A stretch of 64,000 bases of DNA from Puffinus mauretanicus (GCA_023333565.1 JAJKFH010000385.1:2480001-2544000), one strand, 5' to 3'; positions 49,331-63,899 are shown, counted from the stretch's first letter. A program made the numbers and translations. The notes: generated by a model not told the origin, from the sequence alone.

Positions 49331-52300
49331 TGTTTTGATCAGTCATTACTTGCACAATAGCTGCTGTAGTGTCTCTGTTTTAATCCTTCCTGGGTGGCAT
49401 TAGGGTTTATGCCTTGGCTAAACCAAAGTTCGTGCAAAGTTGGCCTTTAAAGTGTGCTTTAAACTAAATTGCAATGATTTTCTTTTTTAAATATATTTTA
49501 TTTGCTGTACTGATTTTTTTTGTTTTTCACAGTGACTTAAGTAATAAATTAGAATGTGACTGTTTGAATTTCTGATCCAATTAAAGTTTTAAACACTCAA
49601 TATTTTATCAACATAAAAGGGAAGGTGTCTTACAGTATTTTCCTGTTTGTTTTTTTTTTTAAATAAATGTATTTCCTTTGCTTTGTCGTTTTCATCTCTT
49701 CTTAGTATTAAAATTCTCAGTAACACAGATGGGAACCCAACACAACGGAGGTTTCAGTGGTTTTATGGGGTGTCTGCTTATTACTGTAATTTTCTTTAGT
49801 CTTTGCTGGAAAAATTTGTAAGTATGACTATCTGAGAAAGTGTATTTCTAAACCAAAAGGTGTCCTTTCCAGATTCTTCAATATTTTAAGATACCATATA
49901 AAAACATATTCACAAGCCTGGTTCATTTCTTCTGTTCTTTCCAGAACTGTAACTGGCTTTTATGTTAGTCATTGATTTTGAATTCTATATAGGCAGTTTA
50001 ATGGTGGAGAAGTAATTTGGAATATATAAAAAAGATTCTTATTTTCTCAATTTTAGAAATATAACCTAAGCATGTTTAAAAAAAAAAAAAATCATGCTTT
50101 TGAAATTCTTACTGGGCATTGCAGCTCCTGCTGCTTTTTGTCATAAACGATGAAGATGATGTTGTTAATCTTGCTTCCGGAGCAGCCTGAAAGATTTGAC
50201 AGTAACTTAGATAGCTTTTGGAGCTGTGTAGTTTAAGTTCTCTGCTATATGTATCTATATCAGATACACATAAAATTTCATTTTTCTAATTTTTAAATAT
50301 ATCATTGTCCCTTTATAGTTTGCTTGCAGAAGACATCATGTTTTGATTAAACAAATATTTCCTTCTCAACTTCATGCATGAAGTGATCCCATTTCTTTCC
50401 CCTCAGTCTCTCTCTGTGATCACAGACACATCAATGGTTTTCTGACACGTTTTAGTGTTTCCTGCCCCAAATGACTCTGCATTTTTCTAGGGGTGACAGC
50501 CACCCATCTCACTCTCTCTGTCCCTACTAGGTGGCCATGGCCTTATTACTTTTTTCCTTTGCTCTTCCCGTACCTCCCCTCACAGCTATCAGCCCCCTTT
50601 TCTCTCGAACTGCCTAAGGGTTAACATAATGGTTCAACATTGAGCAGTTGTACTCCACGTCTACTCCGTGTGAAGATTTCTTTGTGTCTGAAACACAGCT
50701 GGCAGAGCTCCACACTACTGGTCTAATAAATGATGGTGCTTCTCCTTGCAGCCTTGTCTTGCTTATGTCCTTTGACCAACACAGCTGTAACAAAATTGGT
50801 CCTGCTTTGTCTTTTTCTAGTTAGACTGTAAACTCCATAGCAGAGTCTCTTGTGATGTATGTTGGAGCAGAATCTGCCTTAATGCTTTGAACAGCGCTTC
50901 TTTTATCCATCTCTGTTTCATACAAGTGGTTTTTTTAGGCAGAAACTGTAGGGTTTGACTTTGGATAAATTTGAATGTAAATATGCATTGACTTTGCTTA
51001 TATGTCAGGATCAGTATGTTGGCAAATTGGATGTTACAAATGGTATCAGGCAGCCTTCTTCCAGCAGACCTGCAGCCCTGTTTGACTGAGGACCCTCCAC
51101 AATTACTGGATTTTGTAATCTGAGTGGATTTGTAAATGCACAAAATGTTTGGGTTGGAGAAGCTTATAGTATGTAAAGTAGTTTTAATAATGAGATTGAA
51201 TCCTCTGTCACTCAAAAATATAGAAGCCTTTCTTTCTTTTCTGGAGTAAAATACAATAAATAAAGACAAAGAAATTCTGGTGAATAAAATGACCTTCAAA
51301 ATTGGCAGGCTTGGTAAACTGCACCTGGAAGACTGAAGAGAGAACCTGTTTGTCATCGCTTAGGAAGAGCAGGGCTTGGTTGCTAATGCTATTCTGAACA
51401 CTGAAATACACTCTCAGTAGTGTGCAGGCTGTAAGTTTGATTTGTTTATTTATTCTTGAGTTGGTGATTTTAAGTACTGTCTTTGCACCATGGAACAAAG
51501 AGAGCATGAAATTGTGTCACGTATTCAATACACTAATTTTTTTTTTCTTCTTGAGAGTAATTTTTATAGTTTGAGATACACATAGCAAAAACTGGGGTTA
51601 GCAATTTAGGAGAAAGAGTTTGACACAAAATCCTGAAGAAACAGGTTTTCCTTCAAATATACAAGAAAAGATCAGAATACTGAAGACTTATTCTCATTAG
51701 ATCTGTATCTGGCACACGAGTTGGCATAGCATTTGGCGGGATTAAAGCTATTAAAGTGTTGCCAGCAAAGGGTGATCTTAGCATGAGTTTATGTCAGGAA
51801 AATGAAAGGAAAGGACAGACCAAAGATTTTTTTTTTTAATATGTTTTTTTATTTTAATCAATATGGCCTATTGTTTGACTGAGCTGATAAACAGAAATAA
51901 AGTAAAACATAATCTGTTTTCCACCTGTCTAGGTAGTTTATATATAGTTAGTGGCAGGGGACTCATTTGGTAGGTATGTTTGGTAGGTATGGTAAGGGTA
52001 ATGGTTTACTAGGAATTTTTTTTAGTATAAGATCTAGCTTTAGAGCAGGGAAGAAACTAACAAATGAATTTTGTGGGAGGAAAGCATATTTTTTAATAGC
52101 CTTTCATTTAGAGCATCTGGTTGGAAAATATTTTGGGTATGATGTTCCAAAAATGAAAGTGACAACAATATACTTTTTATAACCATTGCTTTAAAAATCC
52201 TGTATTCCTCTAACTCATCAAGTCCTTATGAATTAGAAAATTAAACATAACGCTTGATGGTGTTAATGTAAAAATGTCCTCTTTGGACTGCAGTTATAAG

Positions 52301-52960
52301 TTTAAGTCAAACATGTTTCACTCATAACTCTGAACATTGGATAGTAAAAAATCAGCATGTATGTTTGCTGTGCAGTGATCTGTATATTGTACAGCATAAT
52401 AGCTACATTTGAAACCGTCTTTCAGTTCTACAGGCACAGAGGGAAATGTTAAATTTGTACTGTAATTGCTGATAAACTTGTTCTTCAGATATTTGAAATG
52501 ATGGTGCTTAAACCTTTTAAGAGGAGAATAGTTGCTGGTACTGAAAAGAGCAACCTCTTAGTTAAAACAAACATTGGCACTACCTGCGTGCTTTCAGCTG
52601 GGAATAAATAGCTTGTAAATCTATAGCTAGCCATATATATTTGTATACAAATATTTGTAATTTAAGTATTTTTATGATGTACCAGAAAAGACATTAACAA
52701 TTTATTTTTCAAGCGCTGACAGACTTTCCTCTAGTCTTCAAAAATTCCAATATTCAAGAAATATCTTTAATTTAAGCAATAACTCATATAAAGATACACA
52801 TTGAAGTCTTGACCCTGTTATTCAGGGATTTTTATGGAATCAGAGAGACTGCTTGTGTTATATGGCTATTTTTACCTTTTTTTTTTCTTTGATGTATTTG
52901 TGAAGCACATGCATTTATATATGCGTGTAATAAAAATCAGCTAACTGATACTATAATATT

Positions 52961-53131
52961 GGGCTCTTCATTGAAATTCAGTTTCTTCTTTGACTCAAAT
53001 AGCAGTAACAAGTAGGCTAGAGAAGTTCAAAGAGGAGCCTTTGACCTTCCCAGTTGCATGAGGAACGGTTACAGGGCACTTACTCTCCCTACAGAGCTTG
53101 CCCCTTCTCCAGACCTATGGAGTGTCCAGAG
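52961..53131 (+). repeat. Unrecognised ~170-bp repeat, copy B
   Basis: Second copy of the element at 46870-47043, same orientation. Shared landmarks in order are GGGCT, ATTGAAATT, TTTCTTCTTTGACTCAA, GTAACAAG, GAGAAGTTCAA, GAGG, CCTTT, GGGCAC, TTCTCCAGA and CCTATG. The copies differ by substitutions and small indels, so they are old. No target-site duplication or poly-A tail is evident. Confidence 0.85.
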
Positions 53132-55090
53132 CGGGATGCTGTATGGACAGAAGACTGACGTGCTTCTCAGAAAGCATAGTGGTCGAGCAAGCGCTGCCCT
53201 GGTTATAGTGCACCATCAACACCTCTGGAAGTTTCTTTTTTTGTGGACGCCAAGTCTGTCAGTCAGGCTTCTGCCTGCTGCAGGTTGGTGGTGGGTGGCA
53301 GCTAAAGATGAGACTCAATTATTTGGGGTGATTTTGTGCATTACTGTGATACCTCTAAATGTGGGTGATGCCTATTCATGTGTTTGAAACAGGATTCATG
53401 TTTCTAGTAGTGTATTTTTGTTCAAAACAAAAAAGGCTGAGCTAAGGTATGTGCATTGTATTATATATTCAACTATAATTTTCCTGCTGTTTATTTAACT
53501 TCTATCCAGGCAATGAAAAAGAGATAGGGAAAATTGGACATGAGAAATTCAAAACATGTTTGTCTGTTGGAATTTTAGCTCTACCATATTCCCTGGCCCT
53601 AGCTTCATATCTTTGCATGATGTACTTTATGGACTTAATAGGACATGCAAAGCACTAGCTTAAAACTGCTTTGGTCCTTTGGACTTCTAGTAATGAAAAA
53701 TTTCAAAGCAACTTTGTCTGTCTGACAAATTACATCTGCGTAAATTCTGGGATAAACCCTGACTGGCAGTATTGAGGGAATCCGCCATGAGTCCTAATGG
53801 AGAAGAATGGTTGAGATGACATTCCCCTTCACCTCAAATTTGTGCAGAAAAATTTCTCTTGAACCTTCTACACCACCAAGGAGCTGGAGGACAGGTATTC
53901 TGCATGCACAGCGTGGGAACAAAGGTACTTTGATTTTATTTCGTAGACTCAGTTCTTTGACAAAATCATGAAGTAAATGGATACATGGTGTTCACACCCA
54001 CTTACATCAGCAATGTCCAATGTGAAACATTCATTGTTGATAATAACGGCTCATCTATTTAAGATTTTCGTAGTCTCCTGGGCAGACTGTGTTGCAAAAA
54101 AAAGATGAAATCACTCTGAATATTTTTTTTTGTTGTTTTGCCTTCTTTGACAAGAAGCTTTAAATCCCTGCAGGTCATCTAGAACTCAGCATTTTTATAT
54201 GGTTTAAAAAAAGTGTATGTGCAAAGGTGAATTGTTTGATTAAATGAAACGTGACTTTATACATATGATAATGCAAATGACTTAATTTATGAATGTTTTA
54301 TGTATAAACTTAATCTATTTGTTCAGATAATATATTATAAAACTGAATTTTCAGGGAAGTATTGAACAGTGGTCTTTTATTTTTATTTATTTATAAAGGA
54401 GCAACTGTTTTAAACAGGAGTCCTACTTATTTCACATAACAGTGATTATAGGAGGCTTAAAGGTAAAAGGGAAGAAGAAAAAAACTGCTTGTAAACATCA
54501 CTCTAACTAGGAACGGTGTCAGCTGAAATGCTCAGCATGAACCTCTATCACCAGCTCTACCGCCATTGGTGTGTAGTCTCCTTTTCCCAGACAGAACCAG
54601 TCTTTAAGCTTGTTTGCACTAAAGGGCTTTGTTGCAAGATCTTTGCTAATTGTAGTTGAGGAACATGCCTGGCCTGAGGATACTCCTGGTCTTCCATGGT
54701 TATATCGAAACTGGGACACAATCCTACATCCCTCTTGTGAATTTGAAGACTTCAAAGACTGCAACTATTGCCCTTCGGGTGCAGTCAGAGTTGGTCACTC
54801 TTTAAACTGTTATTCAAGTAAGACATGGTGCAATATGTTTCTGTGATGCAAGGAACATGTATGTAATGCAAAATAATGCTAAAGAACCTTTCACTATGTG
54901 ATTCCTGCATAATACATTTGAATAGCTGGGTCTTGTGTAATGTGCTGGTGATTACCGGGTATCTGCCAGTCAGAGCAGCTTCTATCTTGCATTTATTATT
55001 TTAATATTGTATATGGACATCACAGATTAATATTGCTGAAACTTGCCTGCGGACTAAACATAATTTCTGGTTTTCATTCTGTGTTTCTAG

Positions 55091-55255
<165 letters not shown>

Positions 55256-57729
55256 TAAAATGTGGCAAAATGTTTTACTTCGTTGTTAATAGATTGTGAC
55301 TGTGCACTGAGGGCTTTTTGTTGATTGTGTGACTAGACAGTTGCAAGGTTTAGAGCAGGGGGAATATACCAGCTTTCATAGGATGTAGTAAATGATTTCC
55401 CATCTCTCTAAAAGATAAATTTCAGATTATTCAGGATGAGGAATGAGGAAAGAAGTCAGTATGTGGGTAAGGGCCACACCCTGTTCATTCCAAATAAATA
55501 AAAAAAAAACCCCAAACGTTAAGAAATGTCCTATGAGGAAAAATGTAAATGACTTTTTTTCAGTGAGGTGTTTCACCTTGAGTTCATATTCTTTTTTGCC
55601 CCGCCCCCCCTTTTTTTTTTTTAAATTAAACTTAGAGTCCTTACCATGTAGGATGGGAAGCAAGCCCAACTAAGCCCCTCCCTAGGGCTGAAGTGGGATC
55701 AATACACCAAGTTCATTTCTGACAGATGTTTGTCTAACTCTGTTCTGGAAAATTTGCAGTGGAGGAGATTTTCACATCTCTCTATTCTAGTAGTTTATGA
55801 TCCTCGAAGTTGGTATTTTCCTAGTATCCATCTAAACTATTATTTCCAGCCAATGAAACTGATTTCTGTCCCAAGTGTAGCTCGAGTACAAACAACCGTT
55901 CTTTCTTGCAGTCTTTCCTTTGTTGGATGGGGGGCTTCCCACTTGCACATACTTTCCTTGTCTAGTCCAAAAAATATTTGTTTGTTCTATCATTGTTTGT
56001 CCCCCAAATACCCACAGCACCCCCAAACCTTCAACACTTGGTGTCTTGTCTTAGAAGAATATATTAAAAAGCATCATTGTATTTTATTTTCCTATTTACT
56101 TCAGAAGTTGATATTGGTTTTGTTGATCTGCTTGACTTGTTAACTCCTACTCAGTTTGCTGTAGTGGTATTTTAGCTGACCGCTTTGAACTGACATCAGT
56201 TTAGCAGAGTAACTGGATTAATATAAATACAGATGTAATTTGGGAGTTAAACAGCATTTTTGCTCATATCCCAGGCTGTAATTAATCTGTAAAAAGTTTA
56301 ATGAGGAACAGTAATTTGTTCTCTGAAGTGGTGGTATACAAAACTGGGAATTGGCATTCAGCCATTTAGTATTAAGCAGAGATTTTAGTTTCACATAAAA
56401 ATCTCAGTCTTAACAATAATGTATTGTTAACTAATGCATGTTTCAATCAGTGTCTCTTTGTATACAGTACTTGTGGTGTTTCAAATTTTCCATTGATTCC
56501 TGTTGCTATTCTCTCCTTTCTGATAATACATGAATGATCGCAAACGTGGCAAACTAAACTACCAATATTTGTTTACTATGTAACCATGAATATGCATACA
56601 CACTTACATGTGAGAGGTGGTTTGTATTGGTTCGATAAGTGTTGAGTTTTAGTACATAGCCATTGTGCCCATTTCCTCTAAGTCATGATCTGTTGAACGC
56701 AGTCCATAGGAATGTAGTCTGTCTTCACCCATGTGTACAGAGCTGACTGCATCCAGAGTGCTATCAGAAAAAAATTTAAGCTATTTTTTAATTTTTTCTA
56801 GTACTGTTTTACTATCATATTGCATCTTTTTAGAATTAAGGCACTGTGAAATTAAGTTGAAAGGAAGAAAAAGTTGTTTTCATTTCAACATAAACATATA
56901 TGGAAACCTTGTAGTTTCACTGCAGATGTGCAAAACTTTATAGACCTCTATGAAAAAGAAGAATCAAGATCAATCCTTCTTACTTTATACAAAAGAGGTA
57001 TAAGGAAAATATTAGTACGAGTGTTAGAAAGTAAGTGTTCAGGAAAGAAAATAACTTCAATTCAGTAACTACCAAAGAAAAGAAGAAACACGATCAATGT
57101 TTGTACGGATTTTATAAAAGTATACTGTGGAAATATTATGAGTGAAATTAATAACTCGGGAGGATATTTCCAGTGCTGTTGGTCCCTGTAACTCCGATTA
57201 TTTGAAATGTAATAAGGGGATAGAACAGTGGATTTGTGGCTCAAAAAAAGTAGAGCATGAAAGGAGCATGGAAACTAATGTGAAGATTAAGCCAAGGTAG
57301 TGTAACTGTTTCCAGATATGGCTATGGAAAAGTGATGCGATTGTTGAAAATTTCTCAGGAATTAAAGTGACTTTACAGACTGCTTTGATATGGAAAAATA
57401 TGATGGAAAAGAACTTGAAGAAAGTGACATGAAAAGGATATTTAAACTTTATTTGAAAGTAAAATCTAAGGCATGGTCATAAGCCAGGAAAGTAGTCTTG
57501 GGCAAACATATCTAGTCGTTGTTAACCATAGGTGTTGAAAAGTGTGGGTTTTACTTGGGACTGTTAGTTGCTCATTACGGTTTATTGAGTCGGGGGCAAA
57601 AACGCAACCCAAAATGTCCTTTCCTTTGTGAAGATTTTATACCTTTTTACTACTCCTGACAAAGAGCAGCTGCAGATGTATAAGAAAAAAATGCTTAATC
57701 TGGTGACTTACCTAGTAAGAAAAAAGCTT

Positions 57730-58646
57730 ATCATATTAACAGTGATCTTGAGGATGCCATGGGACAGAGTGTACTCTCAGATTTGCAGATGACACCAAAT
57801 TGGGGGTAACGAGTAGTGCTGCCATTCGTAGGGATCTAGGCATAGGGACCAGACATAAGCTGGAGGAATGTGTCAAAAGGAACCTTATGAAATTCAACAA
57901 GGACAAATGCAAAGTTCTGCAGCTGGGAAGGCCAAGCCCCTTGCACCCCATTCAGCCTGGGGCTGGCTGGCTGGGGAGCGGCTTTGGTGAAGAGGATTTG
58001 TGGTCTTGATAGTTAGGAAGATGAAATGAACCAGTATTGTGCCTTGGCAGCAAAGAATGCTAACAGAATCATGGGCAGTATTAACAGGAGCATAGCGAGC
58101 TCATCAAGGATAGTCATTATTCCCCTTTACTCTGCGCTTTTTAGACTCCAGTTCTTGGATCTCCGGTGCTGGAACTTGCACTCCAGTGCAAGTTCAGGTG
58201 AGGGACACCAAGATGCTCAGGGCTGGAGTACTTGCCCTGTGAGCAGGGGATTGAGGGAGCTGGGCTTGTTCAGCCTGGGGAAGAGACAGCTTGCCAGAGT
58301 GGGATGGGGGGACTAGCAGCAGCCCCCAGTGTGTAGAAGGATGTTATCAAAAAGATGGAGCCAGACCCTTCACAGTGATGTATGAGAGACACCAGACTCA
58401 AGTTGAAACAAGAGGCTGAGGCTGAGCATAAGGAGAAACTTTCTCCCCATGAGGACAGTTGGGCATTGGAACAGGTTGCTCAGAAAGGTTGTGCAGTCTC
58501 TGTACTGGAAAGGTTTCAAGCCCCAGCTAGATACAACCTTGAGAAACCTGATCTGATCTCATAGCTGACCCTGCTTTGAGCAGGAGGTTGAGCTGGAAAT
58601 CTGCTGGGGTCCCGTCCAACCTGAATTCTTCTGTGGTCCTATGATT
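57730..58646 (+). mobile_element. CR1 LINE, 3' third of ORF2 and tail
   Basis: The element begins inside the reverse-transcriptase domain just upstream of the FADD catalytic box, which is preserved at 57782-57793. It continues through the region reading 'lys-phe-asn-lys-asp-lys-cys-lys-val-leu' (about 57891-57920) and the C-terminal domain. It ends with the typical 3' UTR and a degenerate terminal repeat (about 58628-58646). Multiple frameshifts and stops make it inactive. It is 5'-truncated, as usual for CR1. The embedded 96-codon open frame (58026-58316) is part of this remnant. Confidence 0.92.
58172..58195. repeat. Perfect 11-bp palindrome inside CR1
   Basis: GAACTTGCACT, a 2-base spacer, then AGTGCAAGTTC form a perfect inverted repeat. 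CR1 elements do not normally have it at this position, where the consensus encodes the segment following 'leu-tyr-ser-ala'. It therefore arose after insertion. Confidence 0.9.
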
Positions 58647-60194
58647 TGCTGAGTACTTAGTGAGTACCTCAGAACCAGTGAAATGCATTTTGCAGCCAGT
58701 TAGGGAGAATTAAATATGGAAGGGTCTAATAAGAAATTGGGAGACTTTTTTATGCACAAAATCCTTGAGTTCAGGGAGTGGAGCATTTGGTTGACTTATT
58801 CAGCAACAGGTCAGAGGTTATTTTCATGGTGTTGGACCCAGAGCCAGAACCTAAAGATTTGAAGGACTAATACTGAGCAAGGTCTAAGAGCACCTGATAG
58901 GAATTAGCAGTGGTAGGAAAAATAAGACAATAAAAAGGGGGGAACAAAGATGACAGTGGCCTGTCAACCAAGAAAGCAATCTAATGGTGGGCCATGTCAC
59001 CAGAGGCTCTACAACTGGTGTTGGCGTTTACACCAGTGTGAGGGGACATAAAAAGTTGCTCTGACTGGCCGGCTTTTTACACTCATTTTATACCAATATA
59101 ATCCAGGGGGCAAACCTGAGAAATGAACCTTGCGTTCAGTGTGCATTTGTGGCTTTGAATTTGCCAGATAGCAACACTTCTAAATGAGTAGGGAGTTCTT
59201 GAGAGAGGAGTTGTTCTTTGACGGTCTTACCCTGTACCATTGAAACAAATGAAGATTTTCGCAATGTCTCAGCATTAACAGGAGCAAGACTGGGCATGGA
59301 ATGACTAAGGAATAATCATATTGCGGAAAATAGTCCATTGACAAAGTAATAAAGAAGATGTCTCAGTAACTGCTTATTGATGCGTGATTTGTTGAAAGAA
59401 AGGAAGGAAGGAAAAAACTCTGCTTCACCTCTTGTTTTTATGCCATGCTCCCCAGCGTGCTAATGCATGTCTTCAGAGCATGAGGTTTTAATGCTATGAT
59501 CATTAAACAAACCTCATTCTGTCAAAGTAACACCCAAGAGGTACCTTCGTCCAAGTGAAGGAATTTGATAGGTGGTACCTGAAAGGACTCAAGCCTTTTT
59601 AAGTTAAACTTTTAAGGAGGAAAGGAACAGGGCTCAAGAAAACCTCTTTAGTTTTAGAAGGGATCAGAAGTTATGAATATTCATTAAATACTAAACAGCA
59701 CCTCAGAAAATGAGGTATGAACTGCTACTGAAAACCTGCGGCAAATAGCCTTAAAATCTGGCTAATTCTATAACCTCTGAAGATGCTTGCAGTAATCAGC
59801 TGTATTGACATATTTTTTTATGAAATTCATATAAAATCTTGCTTTTAAAATCTGAATTGATTTTTTTTTTTCCACTTCAATATATCTTTGCAAATGTTAG
59901 GGGTTTATCATATCAGCTGAAATGCTCAAGTTATTTAGATGTTGGTGAAGGGATGGTCTTGTGGTTTAAGATACTACACGGGAATTTGGAGAAATCTTGG
60001 CTCCATTTCAGGTTACTCTGGTATTCTTAGGAAGCACACTGAATCCTCAGGGTCTGAGTACTGTCTCCGTACAGAGAAAAGCTTCTTTTTCTTATTAAAG
60101 TGTTACCAGATATCTTTCCGATTTCCAGAACAATTATGCCCTTTGTTCATGGAACTTAGCTGAGTTTTGTACTGCAACCAATGCAGTGATTTGG

Positions 60195-60410
60195 GGATGA
60201 AAGGTATGCAGTGGAGCTCAGGAGGCCTGGGTTTCATTCCTACCTCTGGGGCAGGAAGGGTGACCAAAACCAGGTGGCTTTATTCACCATGTTGTGACCT
60301 CCTGATTGTGTTCATCCTCCCCGTATATGTTTTGGTGTCTGTACAACAGAGATAAAGATACCAGTGTTGTTAAATGTGTTGTGATATGTGTATAAAAGAC
60401 ATTGTTTGAG
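60195..60410 (+). repeat. Possible ancient MIR/CORE-SINE remnant
   Basis: The order of short matches resembles a MIR-type SINE: 'ggaggcctgggtttcattcc', then a gap, then 'gtctgtacaacagagataaa', 'gataccagtgttgtt' and an AT-rich segment. Divergence is high, so this is tentative. Confidence 0.4.
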
Positions 60411-63400
60411 CTAGCTGAGTCTTCTGTTAACAGGTCATTTCATTTGGAACAACTTCTGCTCACTTCCTGATCCCTCCCTTGGCAAGTGATTCCAACTTGG
60501 TTATCCTTCATCCTTCCATTATTGATGAGTATCACATTGACCCAAAATATCTCTTGTGCCAGTGACAGAGCACACCTAATGTGAGACCTGATGCAAGAAG
60601 CAAAATGAGGTCTTCTGTAAGGGGACCTCAATAGGTGTTCACCCCAATGCTTCCCCATCTGTGTTACCTGACACCTGGCCCTCCAGAGTCTTCTCACAAA
60701 TCCTACTGTAGTTACAGTGCAGAAGACTACACAAACCAGCACCTTTTCTTAGCTTATTTTATTGGACATTATTTTATTGTCCCTTACAAACTGGTCACAA
60801 CCTACCCTCTAGGTTGTTACTGGCAGAGGACTGTTTTTATGATGAGGTGTAGGACTGGTACCAAGTGAAGAAGGTCCTGGGTCAGGGCAAGGTGTAAGAA
60901 GTACTTTAGCCTCCTGTAAAGTATTACTAAAGTTTTGCTTACCACGTTTTTCTCTGTTTGGTCCCAAACCTGTAGCAATTTTTGATCATTCCGCAGCACT
61001 GTCATAAATATCTCAAAAAGCATCTAGTTTATTCACAGAAGAAGAAAAGAGTTCTTTAGTAGAAACAAACAGAACCTTTGTTGTGTCCAAACGGAGGGTA
61101 TTTCTGATAAAATATTAGTTATCTTCCTTGTTTTGCATGTGACGGTGCTCTTCAGCATAATAGATCTCTCCTCCCAAGCAGCGTTCATCTGATAGTGGTG
61201 TTGTAGAAGCAACTTCCATCTCCAGCCGTCTCTGTGAAGCCCTTCCCTCCTCCTTGGTGCAAAGCTTAAGCCAGCCCTGCCCATGGTCCTTATTTATGCC
61301 ACTTTTCCCTGTTCTTTCAGTGGGGTCTTAACAGCAATGTTGGTTGGTGGGCTGTCGGATCAATCCTGGCTACATTCATCTGCGGTTTAAAAAGTAAAAT
61401 AAAATCACTGCTTCACCCTGGAGAGAGCTTTTATTCTGCTGCTTGGATAAGGTCGGACTTACTTGCAGCATTCTTTGTGGAGCTGTGATGCTCGTGTTGG
61501 AAAACGTGAGGGACTAAAGAGTTTTCCCTGTTTCATACTTGGCTGCTCTCAAACTTTTAACATGTGGAACACATCAAAGAGTGACAGGCGTTGGGATAAG
61601 GCTCCTGTTTGCATAATATGTGGCAACTGGTTTTTTTGCATGGAAGATAATATCAGAAATATATTACTGTAACGCTGTGTTTATACAGCATAGAATTGAA
61701 AGAAGTTGCATGAGCCAAATAGTTGGAAAGTGGAAATCTTTTTTTTATTATTCAACCTCTTACCGATAAAGAAAATTTGCATGAAAGTAATCTTCTCTCA
61801 TGTCTTGGCAATAGTTCTTGGGTCTGGGTTTTCAGTCAGATTATAGCTCATGCAATGTATAGCGAACTCCCACAACAGGAGGCAAAACTGTAATGGCTCG
61901 TGAGAGATCTGGTATGACCAGGAAGGCTCATGTGCAGTTGAGAAGGGGACAATGAGGCACTTGAATACTTCATGGAAGTTGTAACTTAAGTATTAACATA
62001 GTTGATTATTTTCTGATAAATTGGCTTTTGTGTGAAAAATAATCTGTGGAGTATTATGGCAGAAAGTCATCTTTTTTTATGAGGTGTTTTTTCTACTCTG
62101 GAACAGGAGAATGTTTTCTAACTAGCTGCCATGACAAAGTCTTCATTGCTAAACCAACTTGCTCCTGGTGCATAGGAGAACTAGGCCCTATATGCGTAAG
62201 ACGAAATCAAGTCAATTAGTCATGAAGTGGAGCTATCTTCTCTTCCGTGCGCAAACCAGTGGGGAGTGTCTTATGCCATTATTTGTTACATAAAATCCTG
62301 TGTGGAAGAAGTGATACTATCATCTGTCCTGTTTAATAGCAAAGGGAACTTGCTGAAGGGCGATTGAGGCGTTTTTGGCCTTGCTTGCCAATGACATATT
62401 AATGTTATTGCTTCTATATCTACTAAATTCAGAATGAACGGTTTCCACGCTCCTGCTCCGTTACCAGCTGTGAGATCTGCTGTTCAACTAGCTTATGAAT
62501 GTTTTACACCGTTTCCTGTCTTACTTGGTTATTTCTTGGGTCTGGTTGCTTTTCCTTGGTAGCCCTCTCCACTTGTAACTACCTGGGAAGATCTCTCATG
62601 GTTTCAATAAATGATTGCTCTACAGCATACGCAGAAGTCAATTGCACTCTAGCTGCCTCTTTTTCTTTACTCTTTGTAAGAATTCCGTAAGAGCCACTGT
62701 AGCCAGATTTGCTGTAACTTTTACTCCTACCTGATGTATTACACGGAATGCAAATCGTCTTTGAACTGAAAAGTATGATTCCTGTCCTTTAGCTTCAGAT
62801 TTGAAATTCCCTGTCAACTTAGCTTAGATAAGTTCTTCTGTACCCTTAGAGTGTGAGTAGTTAGGTGACAGGAGAAAAAGGTATATTGCTCTTCATTTGA
62901 AGCGGTGTTTACTTGCTCCTCAGTACTTACTCCTCAAGTGCTGTCAGATGTTGGGGAACTAATGTTTCATAATTACATGCAATGATAATTGGATTATTCC
63001 TTCCCTCTAACACAAGGTTTTTTTGCATTTTTAATTGAATCTTGTTCTATTTATTTTAGTCAACTTTTACTAACTAGAGATTGTATCATCTTTTACCCTT
63101 CTCCAGGAAAAGATCTTTGTTGTACAGTCTTTGTAAACCTGATCCACTGTACTCTCCAGAAGACACTGATTCACATCAGTATCGTGTAAAACTCACCCCC
63201 AGAACCTCTCACCGTGGCAGCCAGTTTCAAAATCAATTTCTGTTTCTTACTCAGAGGGGAGCTAAAAATGTGAATTAGGGTAAGGTATGGAAAACTCTAT
63301 CAAATTTCTTAGCAAAGCCTATTTCAGGAATTCGCAAACATATTCTAAAGCTTTGTGATATTTCATAGTTTACTGATAAGGCAGTGTGTCTGTAAGACGA

Positions 63401-63899
63401 CCTGAACTCTGATTGTGATCCACTGACAGAGCCAAAAAGCTTAGGAGCTACTGATTTAGCCTTTGGGTGCTTAGCCTATCTATCTTAGGTGACTCAGGCA
63501 TCCAACTTAAGTGGGATTTGTAAGACCAAGGGCAAGTTGCTGAAGTAATCAGTGGAGGGGCAGGGGATGCCTCCAAACAGATGAATTTAGTGGACTTAAT
63601 ATAGCTAAGAGAAGATGTCGTGAAAACACCCCTTTTACGTTCACCCCGTTTCCTTTGTCTGATGCCTTTTGTTTTGCAACTCTTCACATGTTCTTGATGA
63701 AGCATGCTTTCTATCAACTATATTTTCTTTAGCTGCTTTACAGGGGTATTTATTACTTTATTAGTAGTTCTAACACTTTGCCAAATACTGAAGCTCAACC
63801 CTGTCATTTTATTTCTTACAAAGTTCTTTTTCTATACGTTTTTGGAACCATCACCAACTGTTAGTGATTACATTATTACTTTACCATGTTCCTTGATCG

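Noticed and set aside
54375..54395. TTTTA/TTTA-rich stretch, considered because TTTTA/TTTCA expansions in human SAMD12 cause familial myoclonus epilepsy
   Set aside because: Only a few interrupted units, no TTTCA units, and it lies in intron 2, whereas the human expansion is in a later intron (recalled as intron 4). No homologous repeat is in this window.
54519..54846. Overlapping 81-codon minus-strand and 78-codon plus-strand open frames near 54.6 kb
   Set aside because: Neither translation resembles a known family, there are no matching splice sites, and such lengths are expected by chance in a window this size.
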